Part shown: positions 1 through 5,400 of the stretch, one piece after another
How the letters are laid out: each line of letters opens with the position of its first letter
Numbering within the stretch: position 1 is the first letter of the stretch
Assembly (NCBI RefSeq): GCF_016283395.1
Contig: NZ_JAEEMU010000004.1
Coordinates: 1 to 5,404, forward strand
Origin: Ruminococcus sp.
GTDB lineage: Bacteria; Bacillota_A; Clostridia; Oscillospirales; Ruminococcaceae
Direction: 5' to 3'
DNA length: 5,404 bases
The notes under the pieces: model-generated
The model's input: only the letters and a program-made list of their open reading frames with translations
Databases searched by the model: none
What the model was told of the DNA's origin: nothing
Translations under genes and position numbers: made by a program

Positions 1-26
1 AAGGAGCAGCTATGCTGCTCCTTTTT
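1..26 (+). terminator. Intrinsic terminator of the upstream gene
   Basis: A perfect 10-bp stem (AAGGAGCAGC at 1-10 pairing with GCTGCTCCTT at 14-23) with a TAT loop runs into a T tract ending at 26. This is a textbook Rho-independent terminator for a + strand gene ending before the window. In many Bacilli and Clostridia sigE precedes sigG, so sigE is a reasonable guess for that gene, but nothing of it is visible here. Confidence 0.85.
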
Positions 27-45
27 CATGCCATTTTTTACCTGT

Positions 46-73
46 GATTACAATAATCCAATAAGGCAATAAT
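46..73 (+). promoter_or_regulatory. Candidate sigma-F/sigma-G type promoter of sigG
   Basis: GGCAATAAT at 65-73 fits the sigma-F -10 pattern GGnnAnnnT, and GATTA at 46-50 is a partial match to the -35 pattern GywTA, with a 14-bp spacer (15 is usual). In B. subtilis sigG is transcribed by sigma-F in the forespore. There is a difficulty: a start site about 7 nt past position 73 would leave out the 5' arm (71-79) of the leader hairpin, so either the real promoter lies further upstream or the hairpin forms only on longer transcripts. The call rests on consensus matching by eye. Confidence 0.35.
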
Positions 74-104
74 ATCCTCGTAACCTGTTTTTACGGAGGA
101 TATT
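71..104 (+). promoter_or_regulatory. Leader hairpin sequestering the sigG ribosome binding site
   Basis: AATATCCTC (71-79) pairs perfectly with GAGGATATT (96-104), and GTAA (80-83) pairs with TTAC (91-94). This gives a 13-bp stem with one bulged G at 95 and a 7-nt loop (84-90). The Shine-Dalgarno GGAGGA (95-100), 8 nt before the ATG at 109, lies almost entirely inside the stem, so the folded RNA should hinder ribosome loading. From memory, the B. subtilis sigG leader is also reported to fold into a long hairpin holding the ribosome binding site and lowering translation. The same arrangement here would be a conserved control. The pairing is seen directly; the function is inferred. Confidence 0.6.
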
Positions 105-108
105 TTCA

Positions 109-882
109 ATGGCATACAATAAAGTCGTTATCGCGGGGATAAATACTTCGGAGCTGACCGTCCTGAAGGAAGATGAAAAGATCGCTCTGCTGAAAGAAAT
201 ACGCGCCACAGGCAGCAAGGCTGCCAAGGATAAGCTCATAAAGGGAAATCTGCGCCTTGTTCTCAGCGTTATACAGCACTTCACAGGACGCGGCGAGGAC
301 ATCGACGACTTATTCCAGATAGGGGTTATCGGACTTATCAAGGCTATAAACAATTTCGACCTCACAAAGGAAGTGCGCTTCTCTACCTACTGCGTACCAA
401 TGATAAGCGGTGAGCTGAGGCGTTACCTGAGAGACAGCAGCCACGTTAAGGTGAGCCGTTCGCTCCGTGATCTGGCTTATAAAGCTATACAAGCCAAGGA
501 AAAGCTTACTTTCTCGCTTCAGCGTGAACCGACTACAGAGGAAATAGCCAATGAAGTCGGAGTCAAACGTTCAGAAATAGTCATCGCACTTGAAAGCATA
601 AGCGATCCCGTATCGCTGTACGAGCCTGTTTACTCGGACTCTGAGGATAATCTCTACATTATGGATCAGATAAGCGATATCAACGATGTTGAAAGCTGTA
701 TGGACGAGCTTACTATCCGCGATGCCATAAAAGATCTTGGAGAACGCGAGAAGAATATCCTGTATCTCAGGTTCTTCCGCGGAAAAACTCAGGTGGAGGT
801 CGCAAGTGAGATAGGTATATCTCAGGCTCAGGTCTCACGCCTTGAAAAAAGTGCGATAAAAAGGATTAAAAGCAGCATATAA
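109..882 (+). CDS. sigG: RNA polymerase sporulation sigma factor SigG
   Basis: This 257-residue protein is the late forespore sigma factor, directing core RNA polymerase to late forespore genes such as those for spore DNA protection and germination. The N-terminus NKVVIAGINTSEL matches the SigG-specific leader (NKVEICGVDTSKL in B. subtilis), which separates it from SigF and SigB. Region 2 spans about residues 47-109 (GNLRLVLSVIQ, DDLFQIGVIGLIKAI, RFSTYCVPMISGELRRYLRD), region 3 about 116-165 (SRSLRDLAYKA) and region 4 about 205-254, with a helix-turn-helix near 228-247 (EIGISQAQVSRLEKSAIK). Its length fits the roughly 260-residue family norm and nothing is broken. The start is fixed by GGAGGA at 95-100. 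It stands alone, between the terminator at 1-26 and the one at 1042-1067. Residue 45 is Lys where B. subtilis has Asn, a position reported to matter for the anti-sigma factor CsfB/Gin. The identification is firm. Confidence 0.97.
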   Translation: MAYNKVVIAGINTSELTVLKEDEKIALLKEIRATGSKAAKDKLIKGNLRLVLSVIQHFTGRGEDIDDLFQIGVIGLIKAINNFDLTKEVRFSTYCVPMISGELRRYLRDSSHVKVSRSLRDLAYKAIQAKEKLTFSLQREPTTEEIANEVGVKRSEIVIALESISDPVSLYEPVYSDSEDNLYIMDQISDINDVESCMDELTIRDAIKDLGEREKNILYLRFFRGKTQVEVASEIGISQAQVSRLEKSAIKRIKSSI

Positions 883-887
883 TATAC

Positions 888-1040
888 TGTAAATAGGAAA
901 GAAAAAACTGTGAAAAAGCCATGAGCCGTTAGCCATTAGCCGTATGTGTTCGCTTACGCTCACGTTATTTAAATAATTCGCCGAAGGCGACACAATTGCT
1001 AACAGCTAACGGCTAAAGGCTAAGGGCTTTTTTATTTACA
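888..1040. repeat. Palindromic intergenic repeat of GCTAA-type heptads, MITE-like
   Basis: A long imperfect palindrome fills the gap after sigG. The left arm (913-943) pairs with the right arm (1002-1032) at 26 of 31 positions. The right arm is a run of 7-nt units, GCTAACA, GCTAACG, GCTAAAG, GCTAAGG, from 998 to 1025; the left arm carries the complementary TTAGCC units. Inside, TGTGT/CGC (945-953, T950 bulged) pairs with GCG/ACACA (987-994). There is also a 12-bp palindrome TTATTTAAATAA at 965-976 and a TCGCC-GAA-GGCGA hairpin at 978-990. TGTAAATA (888-895) and TATTTACA (1033-1040) form an outer 8-bp inverted repeat that may mark the ends. No reading frame is evident. It looks like a non-autonomous mobile or REP-like element. 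The folded RNA, ending in GGGCTTTTTT, could also help terminate sigG transcription. Confidence 0.7.
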
Positions 1041-1041
1041 T

Positions 1042-1067
1042 GGACGGATAATGCTCCGTCCTTTTTA
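1042..1067 (+). terminator. Intrinsic terminator, probably of sigG
   Basis: GGACGGA (1042-1048) pairs with TCCGTCC (1055-1061) around a 6-nt loop, followed directly by TTTTT. It lies 160 nt after the sigG stop, beyond the palindromic element. The element may have landed between sigG and its terminator. It also insulates the following operon from sigG read-through. Confidence 0.85.
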
Positions 1068-1093
1068 TTTTGTTTGAATTTACTATTTTTCTA

Positions 1094-1122
1094 TTGATTT
1101 TCAAGCGTAAATGATGTATAAT
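1094..1122 (+). promoter_or_regulatory. Sigma-A promoter of the oligosaccharide uptake operon
   Basis: TTGATT at 1094-1099 (-35) and a perfect TATAAT at 1117-1122 (-10) are separated by exactly 17 bp. Transcription should start near 1129, leaving a leader of about 27 nt before the ATG at 1156. No other gene lies between this promoter and the binding-protein gene, so it most likely drives all four genes. Confidence 0.8.
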
Positions 1123-1139
1123 TACTGTAATATCATTTA
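1108..1139. promoter_or_regulatory. Candidate operator: inverted repeat spanning -10 and +1
   Basis: TAAATGAT (1108-1115) and ATCATTTA (1132-1139) are a perfect 8-bp inverted repeat with a 16-bp gap, enclosing the -10 box and the predicted start site. Nested in it, ATTAC-T-GTAAT (1121-1131) is a second perfect palindrome overlapping the end of the -10 box. With a start near 1129 the left arm would not be transcribed, so this should act as DNA, as a binding site for a repressor. No regulator gene is in the window, and I cannot assign a family. AT-rich sequence raises the chance of random palindromes. Confidence 0.45.
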
Positions 1140-1155
1140 TCCGGGATCTGAGAGT

Positions 1156-2466
1156 ATGAAAAAAACATTTTTAAAGATCGCAGCTGTATGCTGCGCAATG
1201 TCACTCTCTGCCTGCTCGGCAAAAAAAGTACACAAAGTCACTAAGCCAGATGGGACACTTGATAAGTGCAGCCTGCGCTTTTCATGGTGGGGCGGTGACG
1301 ACAGACACGAAGCTACTCTTAAAGCTATTGACCTGTGGAACAAAAAATATCCCGATATCACCATAACCCCCGAGTACGGAGGCTGGGACGGCTGGTCGGA
1401 AAAAGTCACTTCACAAGTCAGCAGCGGCACCGAACCCGATATTATGCAGATAAACTATGACTGGCTCATAGCCTTGTCACCTGACGGAAACGGTTTTTAT
1501 GACCTCGGTGAGCTGAGTTCACAGCTTGATCTTTCTCAGTTCGATGACGAGGTGCTTTCATTCGGCAGAGTCGGCGGAAAGCTCAATGCTGTCACGGTAT
1601 CGGTAAGCGGAAGAAGTCTTTTCTATAATTCCGAGGTTTTCAGCAAAATGGGGGCTGATTACCCCGAAACATGGAATGACCTTATTGCTCTCGGCAACAG
1701 CTTTGGTGCAGACGGGCTTTATCCTCTTGACCTCGATATACAGTCGGGAGGTACTGCATGGTATCTGGCAGTGGTGTACGTTCAGCAGCAGACAGGCAGA
1801 CAGTTCATTACCCTTGACGGCAGGCTCGGCTTTACCGTCGAGGACATAAAAACTGCCCTCAGCTTCTATAAGCAGCTGGAGGAAAGCCATGTCATACGTA
1901 CTGTAAGGACACGCACTGACGAGGACGGAAATGCTGCTCTGTATCAGTCCCCTGAGTTCATAGGCGGAAGAGTTGCGGGTGTTCTCGAATGGGGCAGCGC
2001 AGTTGGAAAATATGAATCGGTACTTGCTGAGGGGGTTCTTGAGGCAGGTCCTCTGCTCAGTAACGATAAAGGCTGCTCTGACGGCTGGATGATAAAGCCG
2101 TCGCTGCTGTATGCTGTATCTAAAAACACAGAACATCCCGATGAAGCGGCTGCTTTCATCAATTTCCTGCTCAATGACGAAGAATGTGCGAAAATACTTG
2201 GCACTACACGCGGCATACCTGCATCACACAAAGCAGAAGCCGCTTTGAAAAACAGCGGTGAGCTGAAAGGGCTCTCAAAGGAAAGCGACGATATCCTCCG
2301 CAATGCCGATACTGTCACAATAAGCCCTTACATGGAGCTTTCGCGCATGAAGGAATTCTATAACGAAGCTATAGAATCCGTATCCTACGGGACTGCCGAT
2401 ATTGACAGTGCAGCACAGCAGATGTTTGACTCAGTGAATAATTATCTGGAGAAGCTAAGAAAATGA
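1156..2466 (+). CDS. Sugar ABC transporter solute-binding lipoprotein
   Basis: This 436-residue protein is the extracellular ligand-binding component of a carbohydrate importer (family 1 solute-binding protein, UgpB/YtcQ type). It begins with a lipoprotein signal: Lys2-Lys3, a hydrophobic stretch and the lipobox LSAC with Cys20 as the lipid-anchored residue. The mature part carries WWGGDDRH (44-51), YGGWDGWSEKV (74-84) and EPDIMQINYDWL (93-104), typical of binding proteins found beside pectin- and uronate-processing enzymes. The start at 1156 is chosen because the in-frame ATG at 1111 lies upstream of the predicted transcription start, inside the promoter, and because starting at 1156 gives a clean signal peptide. 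The ribosome binding site is weak (GGGA at 1143-1146). The gene overlaps the next by 4 bp (ATGA). The ligand is probably an unsaturated rhamnogalacturonan or other uronic-acid oligosaccharide, inferred from the hydrolase at the operon's end. Confidence 0.9.
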   Translation: MKKTFLKIAAVCCAMSLSACSAKKVHKVTKPDGTLDKCSLRFSWWGGDDRHEATLKAIDLWNKKYPDITITPEYGGWDGWSEKVTSQVSSGTEPDIMQINYDWLIALSPDGNGFYDLGELSSQLDLSQFDDEVLSFGRVGGKLNAVTVSVSGRSLFYNSEVFSKMGADYPETWNDLIALGNSFGADGLYPLDLDIQSGGTAWYLAVVYVQQQTGRQFITLDGRLGFTVEDIKTALSFYKQLEESHVIRTVRTRTDEDGNAALYQSPEFIGGRVAGVLEWGSAVGKYESVLAEGVLEAGPLLSNDKGCSDGWMIKPSLLYAVSKNTEHPDEAAAFINFLLNDEECAKILGTTRGIPASHKAEAALKNSGELKGLSKESDDILRNADTVTISPYMELSRMKEFYNEAIESVSYGTADIDSAAQQMFDSVNNYLEKLRK

Positions 2467-3335
2467 AATCCCGAATTTACCGAAACCCTGTGGGCGTAAG
2501 CAAATTCACAGGTCTTGTATTGATACTCCCGTTCATTATTGGGGCGGTGCTTTTTATCCTGTATCCTTTTGTATGTTCCTTTGTTGTGGGACTTACCGAT
2601 AACAGCGGTAGCCTGAGTTTCGGGAACTACAAAAATATCCTGTCTGACAGGAATTTTCGTCAGGCTTCAATGGTAACTCTTAAATATACAGCTGTACTTG
2701 TACCGCTTAAACTTGTAGTATCGCTCCTTGTGGCTCTGCTGCTCAACTGCGAACTGAAAGGTATCGGATTATTCCGCACAGCTTTCTACATACCTTCTAT
2801 ATTAGGCTCTAACCTTGCGGTCATAATAATGTGGCAGTACCTTTTCACCTCAGACGGACTGGTTAATCAGCTGCTTGGCGTATTGGGTATCGCTCCCGTA
2901 GGCTGGTACGGCGATACAAATGCCGCACTGTTTATAATAGTTCTGCTGAGAGTGTGGGAATTCGGCTCGACTATGGTCATATTCCTTGCTGCTCTCCGCG
3001 ATATCCCAAAAGAACTGTACTATGCTGCAAAGGTGGACGGCTGCGACAGGATAAAGGCTTTTTTCTACATAACTCTCCCACAGATCAAAAATATCATCTT
3101 CATAAACCTTGTACTGCAAATAATTGCCGCAATGCAGGAATTCAACGCTCCTTATATGATAACAGGCGGCGGCCCACTGGGAAGTACCCGAACTATAGGT
3201 ATGTACATTTATGATGAGATGTTCAGATACGGCGACGACGGAACTGCAAATGCTGTTTCGTGGCTGCTTTTCGTTATCATAGGCATTATCGTTATGCTGA
3301 TGTACAAGTTTACTGACAGACTGAGGAGGGACTGA
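2463..3335 (+). CDS. Sugar ABC transporter permease, MalF/UgpA-like
   Basis: This 290-residue integral membrane protein is one half of the importer's transmembrane channel (binding-protein-dependent transport inner membrane component, first permease of the pair). About six hydrophobic segments are visible, near residues 15-44, 76-95, 104-127, 155-177, 211-224 and 264-281. The cytoplasmic EAA loop that docks with the ATPase is at about 184-206: ELYYAAKVDGCDRIKAF followed by an ITLP end. The usual Glu of the EAA triplet is Tyr187. The segment MQEFNAPYMITGGGP (224-238) is a typical feature of this family's first permease. The start overlaps the stop of the binding-protein gene (ATGA), with GGAG at 2448-2451 as ribosome binding site; the stop is 2 bp before the next ATG. 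B. subtilis YteP is a plausible relative. The exact sugar cannot be read from the sequence. Confidence 0.92.
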   Translation: MKSRIYRNPVGVSKFTGLVLILPFIIGAVLFILYPFVCSFVVGLTDNSGSLSFGNYKNILSDRNFRQASMVTLKYTAVLVPLKLVVSLLVALLLNCELKGIGLFRTAFYIPSILGSNLAVIIMWQYLFTSDGLVNQLLGVLGIAPVGWYGDTNAALFIIVLLRVWEFGSTMVIFLAALRDIPKELYYAAKVDGCDRIKAFFYITLPQIKNIIFINLVLQIIAAMQEFNAPYMITGGGPLGSTRTIGMYIYDEMFRYGDDGTANAVSWLLFVIIGIIVMLMYKFTDRLRRD

Positions 3336-3337
3336 CT

Positions 3338-4165
3338 ATGAGAAAATTCCTTCTTTATCTCATACTTGCCGTCATAAGTATCATTATGCTGTATCCACTG
3401 CTCTGGCTGTTCGGTGCGTCATTCAAATCAAATGACGAGATATTCACAACTATCTGGTTCATGCCGAAAAGCTTTGACACAGATGTGTACAAAAAGGCAT
3501 GGGAAACCGTTACACCCTACACTATGGGGCACTATTTCATCAATACTTTTCTGATAATCATACCAAAGACCGTATTTGCCGTGCTCTCCTCAGTGCTTGT
3601 GGCTTACGGCTTTGCAAGATTTGATTTTCCGATGAAGAAATTCTTCTTCGCGCTCCTTATATGCGGTATGCTGATGCCGTCTATCGTAACTATAATGCCG
3701 CAGTATTATATGTGGAGCAAGCTCGGTCTTCTTGATACATATGTACCTCTTACTCTCCCCTCTCTTTTCGCCTGTGAAGGTATGTTTGTATTCATACTTA
3801 TACAGTTCATGAAAAGAGTGCCCATGGAGTTCGATGAGGCTGCACGCATGGACGGCTGCGGTACTTTAAAAACCCTGTTCTTTGTACTATTGCCTTGTAT
3901 AAGACCTGCTGTTGTTTCCATTGCAGTCTTTACATTTCTCTGGACAATGAACGACTTCCTCTCACCTCTCATAATGATCCAGTCTGTTGAAAAATATCCC
4001 CTCTCCCTTGCGCTGAGACTATCCGTTGACAGTACGGGACAGGGATATGAACAGAAAAAAATAATCGCTATGTCAGTGATAGGTCTTATACCTTCTGTTG
4101 CAGTATTTGCTCTTGCGCAGAAAAAATTTATCAGCGGTATCACCGCAGGAGGACTCTCGGGATGA
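3338..4165 (+). CDS. Sugar ABC transporter permease, MalG/UgpE-like
   Basis: This 275-residue protein is the second permease and partner of the preceding one in a heterodimeric channel. Hydrophobic segments occur at about residues 5-27, 70-91, 102-121, 137-157, 190-212 and 240-260. The EAA loop is canonical at about 164-186 (EFDEAARMDGCGTLKTLFF, ending LLP), as expected for the contact with the ATP-binding subunit. The opening YPLLWLFGASFKS and the closing KKFISGITAGGLSG are hallmarks of MalG-type permeases. It has a strong ribosome binding site, AGGAGG at 3324-3329, 8 nt before the ATG. Its stop overlaps the next start (ATGA). No ATPase gene follows; importers of this kind often share an MsmX/UgpC-type ATPase encoded elsewhere. 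B. subtilis YtcP is a plausible relative. Confidence 0.92.
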   Translation: MRKFLLYLILAVISIIMLYPLLWLFGASFKSNDEIFTTIWFMPKSFDTDVYKKAWETVTPYTMGHYFINTFLIIIPKTVFAVLSSVLVAYGFARFDFPMKKFFFALLICGMLMPSIVTIMPQYYMWSKLGLLDTYVPLTLPSLFACEGMFVFILIQFMKRVPMEFDEAARMDGCGTLKTLFFVLLPCIRPAVVSIAVFTFLWTMNDFLSPLIMIQSVEKYPLSLALRLSVDSTGQGYEQKKIIAMSVIGLIPSVAVFALAQKKFISGITAGGLSG

Positions 4166-5277
4166 CAAGACCTGATACTATCATAAAAAACTATATCGAA
4201 AACCTCATATTGACCTCTGAGCCGCTTTCTCCGCTTTGGAACGTTGAAAGCTCCGTTTATGGTAAAGCTTCCAAATGGAACTATATCGACAACTGCATGA
4301 TAACAGCTCTTCTTATGCTGTACGATCTCAGCGGAGATGAAAGACTTCTCGGCTATTCCGTAAAATTCACGGATACCTATGTGAATAAGGACGGCAATAT
4401 CCCTACAATAAACTACGCAGATTACAATCTCGATAATCTCAACGGCGGAAGAAATCTTATTAACCTCTGGAAACTCGCAGGTGCTGAGCATTACCGTCTC
4501 GGCTTTGAGAAGCTCTGGAACGAACAGGTGCTTCGTCAGCCCCGTCTCAGCTGCGGAAGCTTCTGGCATAAGGCTGTATATCCCGATCAGATATGGCTTG
4601 ACGGAACTTACATGGCTCTGCCTTTTATGGCAGAATACGGAAAGCTCCACGATCTACGCGGTGTTATTGACGATGCGGAAAGACAGCTCTGCGACATCAA
4701 ACGAATATCCCGCGATCCGAAAACAGGTCTTTACTATCACGGTTATGATGACACCAAAACTATGATATGGGCTGACAAGATCACAGGTCTTTCGCCGGAA
4801 TTCTGGCTGCGCTCAAACGGCTGGCTGTGCGCCGCGCTGGCTGATACTTTTGAGATACTTGCGGATCAGCGCATAGGCAGACAGCTTGCGGAAATGCTGG
4901 GCGATATAACAAAATACTGCCGCGATGACGGTATGCTGTATCAGCTTCCGCTGAGGCCTGAGCTTGAAGGCAATTATCCCGAAACAAGCGGTACTCTCCT
5001 TGTGGCTTATGCTGCTCTGAAAGCTGCAAGGCTGGGTGTATGCGGAGACGATATTCGTCAAATCGGACTAAAAGCCTTCAACACCATTACCGAAAAATTC
5101 ATTAACACAGAGTCGGAGATACCCGTCCTCGGAAATATTTGTCTCGTCGGCGGTCTCGGCGGTGAAAACGAACGTGACGGTTCACCCGGATACTACCTTA
5201 GTGAAAAGATAACCGAAAATGATGCAAAGGGCATAGCTCCTTATATCATGGCATTTACAGAGATTAAAAAGATGTAA
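4162..5277 (+). CDS. GH105 unsaturated rhamnogalacturonyl hydrolase (YteR-like)
   Basis: This 371-residue enzyme belongs to the GH88/GH105 (alpha/alpha)6-barrel group. These enzymes hydrate the C4-C5 double bond of an unsaturated uronic acid left by a polysaccharide lyase, releasing 4-deoxy-5-keto-uronate and the remaining sugar. Visible motifs are FWHK (134-137), YPDQIWLDGTYMALPF (140-155) with Asp147 as the likely catalytic acid, GLYYHGYDD (189-197), WADKITGLSPEFWLRSNGW (203-221) and ENDAKGIAPYIMAF near the C-terminus. From memory the B. subtilis YteR residues His132, Lys133, Trp141, Asp143, His189, Trp211, Arg213 and Trp217 all map here with a constant +4 offset, so the active site looks intact, and the length matches (about 373). 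No signal peptide is present, so it acts in the cytoplasm on imported sugar. AGGAGG at 4147-4152 sits inside the permease gene. Substrate is most likely a rhamnogalacturonan disaccharide; GH88 or another GH105 specificity cannot be excluded. Confidence 0.92.
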   Translation: MTRPDTIIKNYIENLILTSEPLSPLWNVESSVYGKASKWNYIDNCMITALLMLYDLSGDERLLGYSVKFTDTYVNKDGNIPTINYADYNLDNLNGGRNLINLWKLAGAEHYRLGFEKLWNEQVLRQPRLSCGSFWHKAVYPDQIWLDGTYMALPFMAEYGKLHDLRGVIDDAERQLCDIKRISRDPKTGLYYHGYDDTKTMIWADKITGLSPEFWLRSNGWLCAALADTFEILADQRIGRQLAEMLGDITKYCRDDGMLYQLPLRPELEGNYPETSGTLLVAYAALKAARLGVCGDDIRQIGLKAFNTITEKFINTESEIPVLGNICLVGGLGGENERDGSPGYYLSEKITENDAKGIAPYIMAFTEIKKM

Positions 5278-5291
5278 AAATAATACTCTCC

Positions 5292-5309
5292 GAACAAAAA
5301 TATTTGTTC
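5292..5309. repeat. Short inverted repeat after the hydrolase gene
   Basis: GAACAAA (5292-5298) and TTTGTTC (5303-5309) are a perfect 7-bp inverted repeat around AATA, 15 nt after the hydrolase stop. The stem is AT-rich and is followed by A residues rather than T on the + strand, so it is a poor intrinsic terminator. It could be a weak 3' end structure or a protein site upstream of the next promoter. No better terminator of the four-gene operon is present in the window. Confidence 0.4.
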
Positions 5310-5327
5310 AAAAACCAGCACTTATAC

Positions 5328-5356
5328 TTGAAAAGTTCACACTTTTGTGATATAAT
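5328..5356 (+). promoter_or_regulatory. Extended -10 sigma-A promoter for the downstream gene
   Basis: TTGAAA at 5328-5333 and TATAAT at 5351-5356 are spaced by 17 bp, and TG at 5348-5349 gives an extended -10. This is close to the full consensus and predicts strong expression starting near 5363. The spacer holds palindromes: AAAAGT (5331-5336) with ACTTTT (5341-5346), and TCACA (5337-5341) with TGTGA (5346-5350). They may be an operator, or chance in AT-rich sequence. Confidence 0.85.
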
Positions 5357-5362
5357 ATTTCC

Positions 5363-5378
5363 TGTAGGGATTACTACA
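5363..5378. promoter_or_regulatory. Inverted repeat at the +1 of the downstream promoter
   Basis: TGTAG (5363-5367) and CTACA (5374-5378) form a perfect 5-bp inverted repeat with a 6-bp gap, placed exactly at the predicted transcription start. It could be an operator or a small 5' hairpin in the leader. It is short, so chance occurrence is possible. Confidence 0.3.
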
Positions 5379-5393
5379 AATATTTTTTTGTGA

Positions 5394-5400
5394 AAGGTGG
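5394..5400 (+). promoter_or_regulatory. Ribosome binding site of a gene beginning beyond the window
   Basis: AAGGTGG at 5394-5400 is a good Shine-Dalgarno match about 31 nt after the predicted transcription start. No start codon follows within the last four bases, so the coding region should begin a few bases past 5404. The identity of that gene cannot be told from here. Confidence 0.6.

Noticed and set aside
998..1025. Regular short repeats as a possible CRISPR array
   Set aside because: The units are 7 nt long with no spacers and form one arm of a palindrome, so this is not a repeat-spacer array; no cas genes are present.
883..1093. Possible tRNA or other structured RNA gene after sigG
   Set aside because: There is no cloverleaf and no recognisable RNA family. 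The structure is the heptad palindrome and an ordinary terminator.
1099..1113. Possible catabolite-repression (cre) site around AGCG at 1104-1107
   Set aside because: It keeps the central ARCG and some flanking A/T positions but misses the outer TG and CA, three mismatches in all; too weak to claim.
1558..2136. Minus-strand open frame of 192 codons
   Set aside because: It is antisense to the binding-protein gene, lacks a convincing ribosome site and family motifs, and its composition looks like a shadow frame.
3706..4650. A 314-codon open frame on the minus strand
   Set aside because: It lies opposite the MalG-type permease and GH105 genes, both with clear family motifs, has no recognisable domain, and is explained as a shadow of their codon usage.
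1156..5277. Search for a wholly new defence or mobile system
   Set aside because: All four genes match well-known transport and glycoside hydrolase families with intact motifs; nothing suggests a nuclease, toxin, reverse transcriptase or recombinase.
5292..5314. Inverted repeat as the operon's intrinsic terminator
   Set aside because: The stem is A/T-rich and lacks a following T tract on the + strand, so it is kept only as a repeat of unknown role.
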